From NCBI RefSeq assembly GCF_012034245.1, contig NZ_JAATEO010000007.1, forward strand, positions 62,001 to 126,000: DNA of 64,000 nt, read 5' to 3'. This document shows positions 33,556 through 42,314 of the stretch, one piece after another (the stretch's first letter is position 1; every line of letters begins with the position of its first letter). The notes under the pieces were generated by a model that had not been told where the DNA came from, did not search any database, and saw only the letters and a program-made list of their open reading frames with translations. A program made the position numbers and the translations under genes. Origin of the DNA: Micromonospora thermarum (lineage in GTDB: Bacteria > Actinomycetota > Actinomycetes > Mycobacteriales > Micromonosporaceae).

Positions 33556-35013
33556 GTGACGATCGAGTTCGACGAGGTCGAGTGGCTGCGCCGCAACAAC
33601 GCGGCGTGGCGGCTGTTGCGCGCCGACCATGCCGCTCTTGTCCTGAGCTTCCTGGGGCGGGTGTTCGTCGAGGAGAACGTTCGCTCCATCTCCGGCGTCG
33701 AGCTGACCGCGCGCTTGGAGGACGAGCTGTTCGCGCTCAACGAGCGTCTCGGTGCCGGCACCTTCCCGCGCGCCGCCAAGTCGTACCTTGACGACTGGTC
33801 ACAGTCGGAGGTCGGCTGGCTGCGCAAGTACTATCCGCCCGACTCGGACGAGGTGCACTTCGACGCGACTCCGGCGGTGGAGCGAGCGCTGTCGTGGGCG
33901 CAGTCGCTGCAGGCCCGATCGTTCGTCGGTACCGAATCCCGGCTCAACATCGTGCTCGAGTTGCTGCGTCAGATGGTCTACGGCGCGGAGACCGATCCGG
34001 ACGCCCGGCTGGCGGAGCTGCAGGCGCGCCGTGACGCGATCGACGCCGAGATCGCCAAGGTGCGTGCCGGTCAGGTGGAGGTGCTCGACGGAGCGGCGCA
34101 GCGAGATCGGTACCAGCAGTTCGTGACGACGGCTCGCGGGCTGCTTGCCGACTTCCGCGAGGTCGAGGCGAACTTCCGGGCGCTGGATCGGGCGCTGCGC
34201 GAGAAGATCGCCACGTGGAGCGGCTCGAAGGGCGAGCTGCTCGACGAGGTCGTCGGCAGCCGGCACGCGATCGCCGACTCCGACCAGGGGCGCAGCTTCC
34301 ACGCCTTCTACGACTTCCTGCTGTCGCCACAGCGCCAGCAGGAGTTCAGCGACCTAATCGCGCGAGTGCAGTCGCTCGACGTCATCGGGGCAGCGGATCC
34401 GCGTATGCGGCGCATCCACTACGACTGGCTCGACGCGGCGGAGCGCACGCAGGCGACGGTCCGGCTGCTGTCGGAGCAGCTGCGCCGGTTCCTCGACGAC
34501 CAGGTGTGGCTGGAGAATCGGCGGGTGATGGACCTCCTGCGCGGCATCGAGGCGCACGCGCTGGCACTGCGCGACCAGCCGACGCACGGGCTGGTCTTCG
34601 AGCTCGACGCGCCCGCACCGCAGATCGTGCTGCCGATGGAGCGTCCGCTGTACCGGCCTCGCGCGAAGCAGTCGCTGGACAGCACGGTCGACACCGGGGA
34701 GACCGACGTCGACGTCTCCCGGCTGTTCGAGCAGGTGCATGTCGATCCGGGCCCGTTGACCGACGCCGTGCGCGCCGCGCTGCGCCGCAGCTCCCAGGTG
34801 TCCCTGCCCGACCTGCTGGCCGCCCGCCCGCTGGAGCAGGGCCTGGCGGAGCTGGTGACGTACCTGTCGCTGCGCGATCAGGGGTTCGACGTAGTCTTCG
34901 ACGAGGACCGGCGGGATCAGGTGCGGTGGCGCGATCCCGACGGGCGGACCCGGACCGCGATCCTGCCCGCCGTGTCGTTCGTGCGCCGGGTGCCGGCATT
35001 GGATGGTGTGTGA
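33556..35013 (+). CDS. jetA: Wadjet component JetA (DUF3375, kleisin-like)
   Basis: 485 residues of the DUF3375 family: N-terminal helical region (WRLLRADHAALVLSFLGRVF, then ARLEDELFALNERLG), KSYLDDWSQSEVGWLRKYYP, a long central coiled region, and a C-terminal winged helix followed by a DEDRRDQVRW segment. In type I Wadjet, JetA is the kleisin that bridges the JetC SMC-like heads. It is the first gene of a four-gene operon; its TGA overlaps the jetB ATG by one base. GTG 33556 has a weak ribosome-binding site. Confidence 0.93.
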   Translation: MTIEFDEVEWLRRNNAAWRLLRADHAALVLSFLGRVFVEENVRSISGVELTARLEDELFALNERLGAGTFPRAAKSYLDDWSQSEVGWLRKYYPPDSDEVHFDATPAVERALSWAQSLQARSFVGTESRLNIVLELLRQMVYGAETDPDARLAELQARRDAIDAEIAKVRAGQVEVLDGAAQRDRYQQFVTTARGLLADFREVEANFRALDRALREKIATWSGSKGELLDEVVGSRHAIADSDQGRSFHAFYDFLLSPQRQQEFSDLIARVQSLDVIGAADPRMRRIHYDWLDAAERTQATVRLLSEQLRRFLDDQVWLENRRVMDLLRGIEAHALALRDQPTHGLVFELDAPAPQIVLPMERPLYRPRAKQSLDSTVDTGETDVDVSRLFEQVHVDPGPLTDAVRAALRRSSQVSLPDLLAARPLEQGLAELVTYLSLRDQGFDVVFDEDRRDQVRWRDPDGRTRTAILPAVSFVRRVPALDGV

Positions 35014-35612
35014 TGGCCGCGACCAGAAGCGAGGAACCGAGTCTGTCCGTGGCGGCCGCCCACCTGATGAAAGGTGTCGTCTACCGCGACACGCACCCGG
35101 TGCCGTGGCATCACCTGATGCGGTTGCAGGCGCAGGTCCGCGACTACGTCGCCGTGCTCGGCCTCACCGTCGTCATCGACGAAGCGGAGGGGTACGCGTT
35201 CCTGCGCTCCCAGCCCAGCGACGACGAGGCGGACGGGCAGCCGGCGATTCCCCGGCTCATCCCTCGCCGGGCGCTGTCGTTCCACGTCAGTCTGCTGCTG
35301 GCGCTGCTGCGCAAGAAGCTCGCCGAGTTCGACGCCAGCAACGCCGACACCCGGCTGGTGCTGACCCGGCAGCAGATTGTGGACCTGTGCGCGGTCTTCC
35401 TGCCCGCGTCGACCAGCGAGGCCCGGCTGATCGACCAGATCGACACGCACATCGGCAAGGTGGTGGAGCTGGGGTTCCTGCGCCGCATCGACGACGCCGA
35501 GGCGACGTACGAGGTGCGGCGCATCATCAAGGCCTTCGTCGACGCCCAGTGGCTGGCGGACTTCGATGCGCGGCTGGCGGAGTACGCCGCCGAGCTGGGG
35601 GCGGCCCGGTGA
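35013..35612 (+). CDS. jetB: Wadjet component JetB (DUF4194, KITE-like)
   Basis: 199 residues. DUF4194 landmarks are the N-terminal LMKGVVYRDTHPVPWHHLM, then YAFLRSQP, the central RRALSFHVSLLLALLRKKLAEFD, and the winged-helix end HIGKVVELGFLRRI with YEVRRIIKAFVDAQWL. JetB is the KITE-like partner of JetA and JetC in the Wadjet complex. It is coupled to jetA by TGATG and to jetC by GTGA. Confidence 0.93.
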   Translation: MAATRSEEPSLSVAAAHLMKGVVYRDTHPVPWHHLMRLQAQVRDYVAVLGLTVVIDEAEGYAFLRSQPSDDEADGQPAIPRLIPRRALSFHVSLLLALLRKKLAEFDASNADTRLVLTRQQIVDLCAVFLPASTSEARLIDQIDTHIGKVVELGFLRRIDDAEATYEVRRIIKAFVDAQWLADFDARLAEYAAELGAAR

Positions 35613-38600
35613 CCGAGACCCTGACCGAAGACATCACACTCGAGGTGCCGTCGGCCCTCGCCGGGTTCCGCCTGCAACGGCTCGAGCTGCACAACTGGGG
35701 CACGTTCGACGGCCGGGTCTGGACGCTGCGCCTCGACGGCGCCAACGCCCTGCTCACCGGTGACATCGGTTCCGGCAAGTCCACGGTCGTCGACGCCATC
35801 ACCACGCTGCTGCTGCCGGCCAACCGGATCTCGTACAACAAGGCAGCCGGTGCCGACACGCGGGAGCGCTCCCTGCGCTCCTACGTTCAGGGCCACTACA
35901 AGTCGGAGCGCAACGAGAAGACCGGCGCCTCCGAGCCGGTCGGCCTGCGCCGCGGCTCCTGCTACTCGGTGTTGCTCGGCGTCTTCGCCGAGCCCGCCAG
36001 CGGGGCGACGGTCAGCCTGGCGCAGGTGTTCTGGCTGCACGACGGCAACCCGGGCCAGCCGGAGCGCTTCTACGTGACCGCTGGTCAGGAGTTCACGATC
36101 GCCGGCGACTTCGCCGACTTCGGCTCGGAGATCGGCCACCTGAAGCGGCGGCTGCGCCAGTCCGGCGCCAAGGTGTATGACCACTTCCCGGAGTACGGCA
36201 AGGACTTCCGCCGCCGCCTCGGCATCGCCTCGGACCAGGCGATGGAGCTGTTCCACCAGACCGTCTCGATGAAGGCGGTCGGTGACCTCAACGACTTCGT
36301 CCGCCACCACATGCTGGAGCCGTTCGACACCGGCGGCTGGATCCGGCGTCTTGTCGAGCACTTCCAGGACCTGACCAAGGCGCACGAGGCGGTCGTCAAG
36401 GCCCGCCAACAGCTGGCCGCGCTGAAGCCGCTGCTCGACGCGTGCGACGCCTACGACGCGCACGGCCAGACGATCGGCGAGCTGGACGCCAAGCGGGAGG
36501 CGCTGCCGTACTTCTGTGCCCGGGGCAAGGCCGAGCTGTACGCCGCCCGGGTCGCCGCGCACACCGCCGAGCTCGCGGAGCTGCGTGCGCAGTTGTCCGC
36601 CACCCGGGCCCGGCTGGCCGACCTGGACGTCGAGCGGCAGCGCCTGGAGCTCGAGCGCGCCGGGCACGGCGGTGACCGGATCGCCGACCTAGAACGGCAG
36701 ATCACCGAGGCCGAGGGCACCCGCGACGAGCGGTGGCGCCGGTTCGAGCGGTTCAGCGGGCTGTTGGCCGACGCGGGCCTCCCGCCGGTGGAGGCGATCG
36801 AGCAGTTCACCGCCCGGCAACGGGAGGTAGCCGACGAGTTGACCGGCGCCGAGGAGCAGCGCGCCGGCCTGCAGAACGACCTGACCGACGCCGCGGTGCG
36901 GGTGCGAGAGCTGGAGCAGCAGGAGAGCGAGGTGAACGCCGAGCTGCGCAGCCTGCAGGAGCGGCGCACCAACATCCCCCGGCGCAACCTGGAGCTGCGG
37001 GCGCGCATCTGCGCTGAGCTGGATTTGCCGGAGGCGGCGTTGCCGTTCGCGGGCGAGCTGATCCAGGTCCGGGTCGACGCCGCCGACTGGGAGGGGGCGG
37101 CGGAGCGGCTGCTGCGCGGTTTCGCGCTGTCGATCCTGGTGCCGGACGAGCATTACCCGGCCGTGGCCGGCTGGGTCGACCGCCGTCATCTCGGCGGCCG
37201 GCTCGTCTACTACCGGGTACCGGCGACCCTGCCCCGGCAGGCGGAGCCGCTGCCCGCCGACGCCGGCCGGCAGCTCGTCGCCAAGCTGGAACTGAAGGAA
37301 TCACCATTCCGGCCCTGGCTGGAACGCCAGCTGCGCCGCCGTGCCGGCTACGAGTGCGTGCAGACGATCGAGGAGTTCCGCCGGGCCGAACGGGCCATCA
37401 CCCGGGCCGGGCAGGTCAAGGACACCGGCGGCCGGCACGAGAAGGACGACCGCAGCCGCATCGACGACCGCAGCACGTACGTGTTGGGCTGGAGCATCGA
37501 GCAGAAGATCGACGCACTGCTCGCCAAGGCGCGCGCACTCACCACCGACAAGGCTCGGGCAGCGACGGCCAGGGAAGCGGTCGTCGACCGGCTCGGCGCG
37601 CTCAACCGCCGGCTCGACGTGCTGAGCAAGCTCGTCGAGTTCACCGATTTCACCGACGTCGACTGGCAGTCCTCCGCGCAGCGGGTGCGGCGGCTGCGCC
37701 AGGAGAAGCAGCAGCTGGAACGCTCCTCCCGGGCGCTGGAGCGGGTCACCGCCCAGCTGAAGACGGTGCTCGAGGCGATCGACGGCAGCAGCGCCGAGCG
37801 CGACGACCTGCAGCGCCGGGTCGCCCAGACCGACGTACATCTGGAACAGGCCCAGCACGGCCGGCGCGACGCGGAGGCGCTGCTGAGCGAGCCGGCCGCG
37901 CGGGAGGCGGAGCGCTGGTACGCAGCGATCGCCGAACTCGCCGGCGACACGACGCTGCCCAGCCCTGAGGACTATGACCAGCTGCGGAGCGTCACCGAGG
38001 ACCGGCTCACCAAGGACCGCAACGACGCTGCCCACCGGCAGGCCCTGGCCGGCAACCGTGCAGTCAGCCGCATGATGGACTTCCGCAACACCTACCCCGT
38101 GGAGGCCGCCGAGCTGGACAGCTCGATGCAGTCGGCGCCAGAGTACCGGGCAATGCACGAGCGGCTGGTCCGCGACGACCTGCCGCGTTTCGAGAACGAG
38201 TTCAAGACGTACCTCAACACCAACACCATCCGCGACATCGCCGGGTTCCACTCCCGGCTGCACAAACAGGCCGACCTCATCCGGGAACGCATCGACACGA
38301 TCAACCGGTCGCTGGTGGGCATCGATTACAACGACGGCCGGTACATCCGGCTGGAAGGCAACCGCACGCCCAACGTGGAGATCCGCGAGTTCATCAACGA
38401 CCTGCGCGCCTGCACCGAGAACTCGCTCGCCCGCGACGACGGTGACCAGTACTCCGAGCAGAAGTTCCTGCAGGTCAAGCAGCTCATCGAACGGTTCCGC
38501 GGCCGTCCGGGGTTCACCGACATCGACAAGGCGTGGGCGCGGCGGGTGACCGATGTGCGCAACTGGTTCGTCTTCTCCGCCTCCGAGCGGTGGCGGGAGG

Positions 38601-39007
38601 ACGACAGCGAGCACGAAACCTACAGCGACTCCGGCGGCAAGTCGGGCGGGCAGAAGGAGAAGCTCGCCTACACCATCCTCGCCGCGTCGCTGGCGTACCA
38701 GTTCAAGCTCGACCTGACCACCGACCCCGGCCAGACCTTCCGCTTCGTGGTCATCGATGAGGCGTTCGGCCGGGGCTCCGACGAGTCGACGCGGTTCGCG
38801 CTCGCGCTGTTCCGGCGGCTCGGGCTGCAACTGCTCATCGTCACCCCACTGCAGAAGATCCACGTGATCGAGCCGTACGTCTCCGCCGTTGGTTTCGTCG
38901 ACAACCCCACCGGCAGCAACTCGCGGCTGCGCAGCCTCACCATCGAGGAGTACCACCAGCAGCGTGAGACGCACCAGCTCGCCCACCTGATCACCGTCGG
39001 GGAGTGA
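35609..39007 (+). CDS. jetC: Wadjet component JetC (SMC-like ATPase)
   Basis: 1132 residues from GTG 35609. Walker A (GDIGSGKST with K57) is near the N-terminus. Two long coiled-coil arms rich in Glu/Arg/Leu surround a globular hinge-like region near 470-640. The signature SGGKSGGQKEK lies near residue 1010 and Walker B VVIDEA has D1050/E1051. All ATPase residues are present. JetC dimers extrude DNA loops and find small circular DNA, which JetD cleaves, giving protection against plasmids. Confidence 0.95.
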   Translation: MTETLTEDITLEVPSALAGFRLQRLELHNWGTFDGRVWTLRLDGANALLTGDIGSGKSTVVDAITTLLLPANRISYNKAAGADTRERSLRSYVQGHYKSERNEKTGASEPVGLRRGSCYSVLLGVFAEPASGATVSLAQVFWLHDGNPGQPERFYVTAGQEFTIAGDFADFGSEIGHLKRRLRQSGAKVYDHFPEYGKDFRRRLGIASDQAMELFHQTVSMKAVGDLNDFVRHHMLEPFDTGGWIRRLVEHFQDLTKAHEAVVKARQQLAALKPLLDACDAYDAHGQTIGELDAKREALPYFCARGKAELYAARVAAHTAELAELRAQLSATRARLADLDVERQRLELERAGHGGDRIADLERQITEAEGTRDERWRRFERFSGLLADAGLPPVEAIEQFTARQREVADELTGAEEQRAGLQNDLTDAAVRVRELEQQESEVNAELRSLQERRTNIPRRNLELRARICAELDLPEAALPFAGELIQVRVDAADWEGAAERLLRGFALSILVPDEHYPAVAGWVDRRHLGGRLVYYRVPATLPRQAEPLPADAGRQLVAKLELKESPFRPWLERQLRRRAGYECVQTIEEFRRAERAITRAGQVKDTGGRHEKDDRSRIDDRSTYVLGWSIEQKIDALLAKARALTTDKARAATAREAVVDRLGALNRRLDVLSKLVEFTDFTDVDWQSSAQRVRRLRQEKQQLERSSRALERVTAQLKTVLEAIDGSSAERDDLQRRVAQTDVHLEQAQHGRRDAEALLSEPAAREAERWYAAIAELAGDTTLPSPEDYDQLRSVTEDRLTKDRNDAAHRQALAGNRAVSRMMDFRNTYPVEAAELDSSMQSAPEYRAMHERLVRDDLPRFENEFKTYLNTNTIRDIAGFHSRLHKQADLIRERIDTINRSLVGIDYNDGRYIRLEGNRTPNVEIREFINDLRACTENSLARDDGDQYSEQKFLQVKQLIERFRGRPGFTDIDKAWARRVTDVRNWFVFSASERWREDDSEHETYSDSGGKSGGQKEKLAYTILAASLAYQFKLDLTTDPGQTFRFVVIDEAFGRGSDESTRFALALFRRLGLQLLIVTPLQKIHVIEPYVSAVGFVDNPTGSNSRLRSLTIEEYHQQRETHQLAHLITVGE

Positions 39008-40185
39008 CAGTGCCGGCGTCGCGCTGGTCCACCCCGACGGACCTGCTGACAAAGGTGCGCCGGCGGTGGAACTCCGGCGAGCTGCTCAGCGCGTACGCGC
39101 GGCAGCGGTGGGAGCCGATCGTCGTGCCGCTGCGAGCGCCGACCGCGGTCGAGTTGGCGGAGAACTTCGGCGCGGCCCAGGACTGGCTCGTCGCGTGGCA
39201 GGCCGTCGACCCGGCCCTGGTGCGCCTCGAATGGAAACGCGTCGGCGGGCGACTTGTCGGCCGCAACGAGGTGCCGTACCGGGCCGTCATCGACAGTCCT
39301 GACCAGGTGTGGGCGCTGCTGCGGGTAAGGCGGCAGGTGGAGACGTTCGTGCGGCTGCTGGAGGCTACGCTTCCGGCTGCGCCCGCCCTGGTCGAGTGGA
39401 TGACCGCCGAGCCGATGAAGGTCCTGGACAACGAGCAGAGCTGGGCCCGCCTGGTCGACGTCGTCCGTTGGATCGACCGGCACCCCACGAAGGAGCTCTA
39501 CGTGCGGCAGATCGACGTCCCCGGCGTGGACACCAAGTTCATCGAGCAGCACCGCGGCGTCCTGGCCCAGCTGCTGGACCGGCAGCTGGCACCCGAGCGG
39601 ATCGATACGGCAAAGCCCCCGGCCCGGTTCGCCGAGCGGTACCGGTTCCGCACCAAGCCCACGTACGTGCGGCTGCGCGCGCTTGCCCGCCCCATCCCGG
39701 CGGCGCTCGGTCCGTTCAGCGAGGTGACGGTCCGGGTCGACGAGTTGGCGCGCACTCCGCTCGACCTTGACCGGGTGCTCGTCGTGGAGAACGAGACTAC
39801 GTACCTGGCCCTTCCGCCGATGCCGGACACTGTTGCGGTCTTCGGCGGCGGCTACGCGGTCCGCGCGCTGGCGCCGCTGACCTGGCTGCACGACCGGGAG
39901 CTGAGCTACTGGGGCGACATTGACACCCACGGGTTTGCCATCCTCGACCGGCTCCGCCAGGTGTTTCCGCACACGACGTCGGTGCTGATGGACTCCGCGA
40001 CGTTGCTAGGTCACCGGGAACATTGGGGCCGGGAGGCTACCCCGGTTGCGGTGGAACTCGCCCACCTGACGCCCGCGGAGTCGCAGCTGTACCGCGATCT
40101 GGTCGCCAACCGGTACGCATCCGCCTTGCGATTGGAGCAGGAGCGGATTCGGTTCAGCGCCGTGGAACGAGTGCTGACCGATTGA
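39004..40185 (+). CDS. jetD: Wadjet component JetD (Toprim nuclease, DUF3322/DUF2220)
   Basis: 393 residues from GTG 39004, which overlaps the jetC stop (GTGA). The N-terminal DUF3322 region ends with LYVRQIDVPGVDTKFIEQHR, a strongly conserved segment. The C-terminal Toprim fold carries E262 (VLVVENETT) and D305/D307 (YWGDIDTHGF), the metal-binding catalytic residues of the nuclease that cuts circular DNA held by JetABC. All are intact, so the operon should be functional. Confidence 0.94.
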   Translation: MTVPASRWSTPTDLLTKVRRRWNSGELLSAYARQRWEPIVVPLRAPTAVELAENFGAAQDWLVAWQAVDPALVRLEWKRVGGRLVGRNEVPYRAVIDSPDQVWALLRVRRQVETFVRLLEATLPAAPALVEWMTAEPMKVLDNEQSWARLVDVVRWIDRHPTKELYVRQIDVPGVDTKFIEQHRGVLAQLLDRQLAPERIDTAKPPARFAERYRFRTKPTYVRLRALARPIPAALGPFSEVTVRVDELARTPLDLDRVLVVENETTYLALPPMPDTVAVFGGGYAVRALAPLTWLHDRELSYWGDIDTHGFAILDRLRQVFPHTTSVLMDSATLLGHREHWGREATPVAVELAHLTPAESQLYRDLVANRYASALRLEQERIRFSAVERVLTD

Positions 40186-40336
40186 CGCGACTCGGAGTCC
40201 GGGCACTTCCGGCCGGGTCGCGTAACCTGCGGCGGGTCGAAGGACAGCGGAATCTCCGGGAGGCTGCTCGATACGGAGATGGTCAAATCCTAACGTCCAG
40301 CCGGGTGCTTTAGATTCTTCGCCTTTCGTTTGACCC

Positions 40337-40909
40337 TCAGGCCGTGGCCGGGCCACTCGCTGTGCCCGGCGATCTGGGTGACGAGGAAAGCCGAGCCGCT
40401 CTGCTTGGCCGTTCGGGGATGCGGCCGCTCTCGGTCAGAGCTGCGATGCCGTGCAACGCGCTCCAGGTGACTTCGGCGAACAGTTCGCGTCGCTGATTGT
40501 CCGGGCGGAAGCAGCTCACGAACTCATCGAAGGCGGCGCGCAGTGGGGGCGGCGTCTCGGCGTGCGCGAACTTCACGCCGGTCGGCAGGATGAACCTGGC
40601 CGGGCTGCTCGGTCGCGAACTCCAGGTAGGCGCGGCAGACGGCGTGCACTGCCTGAGGCGGCTCCGGGGTGTCCAGCCGGGCACGGCCCAGGCGGGCGCC
40701 AGTTCACCGAAGCCTTCGATGGCGACGGCCCGCATGATGGCGTCCTTGCCGTTGAGGTGGCTGTAAAGCACTGGCTGGCTGTACTCCACGCGCTCGGCCA
40801 GCCTCCGCGTTGTCACCGCCTCCCACCCTTCGGCCTCGGCCAGTTCCCGGGCGGCCGTGATGAACAGCTGATGGCGCTGAGCGCGTTCGCGTTCGCGGCG
40901 TTCGGAGAT
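40337..40909 (-). pseudogene. TetR-family regulator with three frameshifts
   Basis: Read on the reverse strand, ISERRERERAQRHQLFITAA, ELAEAEGWEAVTTRRLAERV and SQPVLYSHLNGKDAIMRAVA form a proper TetR helix-turn-helix, but no start codon is in frame before it. The frame then breaks near GELAPAWA: a second frame gives AVHAVCRAYLEFATEQPG. The first frame returns for LPTGVKFAHAETPPPLRAAF and TWSALHGIAALTESG, and a third shift near the end is needed for AFLVTQIAGHSE. Three shifts in about 570 bases indicate real decay rather than one read error. It directly follows the MerR gene. The gap 40186-40336 holds nothing recognisable. Confidence 0.8.
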
Positions 40910-40931
40910 GGGCGGTGCCGCAACCGCAGCG

Positions 40932-41378
40932 TCAGCCGTGGTCCAGGGCCTCCGCCAGATCCACCCCGTCCAGCCGGGCCAGCACCATGGCCTGGAAGTG
41001 AGGGCAGGTCTGATAATCCGGCTGCCGGCACCGGAGCGCGTGTTCCAGCATCGTCTGCGACAGCGTCAGCCGGGCGATGCGCTGCCGCACCTGCGCCAGC
41101 TGGGCACGCAGCACCTCCCGCCGCTGGTTCCGGTCCGGGGCGGTGAACAGCTCGCGCAACTGCTCCAGGCTGAATCCGGCGTCCTTGCCCAGCAGGATCT
41201 CCGCCACCCGGGTCACCTGCGCCGGCCCGTACACCCGCCGCCCCGCCACCCGCCGCGCCGGGGACAGCAACCCCATGTCCTCCCAGTGCCGCAACACGTG
41301 CGTGGCCAGCCCGAAACGGGCCGCCAGCTCCCCGATCGAGTACTCCACCACCGTCTCCCCGGAGTTCATGTGCACCAT
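40932..41378 (-). CDS. MerR-family regulator
   Basis: 148 residues from ATG 41378 (41369 is an alternative). The MerR helix-turn-helix is YSIGELAARFGLATHVLRHWEDMGLLSP with RRVYGPAQVTRVAEILLGKDAGFSL as wing and second helices. A dimerisation helix and a short tail with C...CPHF follow (cysteines near 122 and 129), which might sense metal or redox. It is divergent from the methyltransferase gene, with a perfect operator between. Confidence 0.9.
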   Translation of the reverse strand: MVHMNSGETVVEYSIGELAARFGLATHVLRHWEDMGLLSPARRVAGRRVYGPAQVTRVAEILLGKDAGFSLEQLRELFTAPDRNQRREVLRAQLAQVRQRIARLTLSQTMLEHALRCRQPDYQTCPHFQAMVLARLDGVDLAEALDHG

Positions 41379-41393
41379 GGAAGCAGCTGGGTT

Positions 41394-41415
41394 GACTTCA
41401 GGTTGACCTGAAGTC
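41394..41415. promoter_or_regulatory. Perfect 9-bp inverted repeat, MerR operator
   Basis: Arms GACTTCAGG (41394-41402) and CCTGAAGTC (41407-41415) with spacer TTGA sit between the divergent MerR and methyltransferase genes. TTGACT at 41392 is a -35 candidate for the rightward gene, placing the operator in its spacer, as in MerR-activated promoters. Confidence 0.8.
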
Positions 41416-41429
41416 GCACTCTCAGGCGC

Positions 41430-42191
41430 ATGACCGAGACGCACACCGCCCACACCGACACCGACACGCTGATCCGGCTACTCGACGCCGCGGAGACCAT
41501 GCCCGCCGCCGCGCGGCTGCGTGCGCGCAGCTACCAGCTCCTGCGGCTATCCCCGGGCGCGACGGTGGTCGACGTCGGCTGCGGCACCGCACGCGCCGTT
41601 GCCGAACTGGCTGAGCATGGAGCCCACGCCATCGGCGTGGACCTGGACCCAGCCATGCTGGCCGCCGCCCGCAGCCGGTTTCCCGACATGGACGTACGCG
41701 TCGCCGACGCCACCGAACTGCCGCTCGGCGACGGGCAGGCGCACGGATACCGGGCGGACAAGCTCTACCACGTCCTGCCCGACCCGCCCGCCGCCCTGGC
41801 CGAGGCCCGCCGGATCCTCGCGCCCGGTGGCCGAATCGTGCTGCTCGGCCAGGACTGGGACACCCTGGTCATCGACTCCGATCAACCCGAACTGACCCGT
41901 CGCATCGTCCACGCCCGCGCCGACACCATTCCCCACCCACGCATCGCTCGCGCCCATCGCAACCTGCTCCTCGACGGCGGATTCCACGACGTCGACGTCG
42001 AGGTCCACACCGCAGTGTTCACGGACGCCACCATGCTGCCCATGCTCGTCGGGCACGCCACCGCCGCACACAAAACTGGCGCCATCAGCGGCGACGAAGC
42101 CGAAAAGTGGGTCAGCGAGCAGACTCGGCGCGCTCAGGACGATCGGTTGCTGGTCGCCGTCCCGATGTTCCTGGCCGCGGCCACCCGCTGA
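41430..42191 (+). CDS. SAM-dependent methyltransferase (class I)
   Basis: 253 residues. Motif I is VVDVGCGTARAVAELA; the acidic motif II strand is IGVDLDPAM; VADATELPLGDGQAHGYRAD and LAEARRILAPGGRIVLLGQD are the later motifs of Rossmann methyltransferases close to the UbiE/COQ5 group. The small-molecule substrate is unknown. It starts 15 bases after the MerR operator with no visible ribosome-binding site, so it may be leaderless. Predicted to be switched by the divergent MerR. Confidence 0.88.
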   Translation: MTETHTAHTDTDTLIRLLDAAETMPAAARLRARSYQLLRLSPGATVVDVGCGTARAVAELAEHGAHAIGVDLDPAMLAAARSRFPDMDVRVADATELPLGDGQAHGYRADKLYHVLPDPPAALAEARRILAPGGRIVLLGQDWDTLVIDSDQPELTRRIVHARADTIPHPRIARAHRNLLLDGGFHDVDVEVHTAVFTDATMLPMLVGHATAAHKTGAISGDEAEKWVSEQTRRAQDDRLLVAVPMFLAAATR

Positions 42192-42314
42192 GCGCACCGA
42201 CGCGAGACCGCCGCCTGCACGGTGGCAGGGCCACCCGGAAGGCCGGGCGTCGAAATCCGCTGGGCAGCACTGATCGTTAGACCGATACCGGATCTGCGAG
42301 CCCAGGAGGACACG

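Noticed and set aside
35144..36667. Reverse frames over jetB and jetC
   Set aside because: Shadows of the coiled-coil coding sequence (Val/Leu/Gly/Arg-rich) without ribosome-binding sites.
20541..40185. Insertion sequences or an integrase bounding the defence-rich region
   Set aside because: No transposase or recombinase frame and no flanking direct repeats were seen, so no mobile element is claimed.
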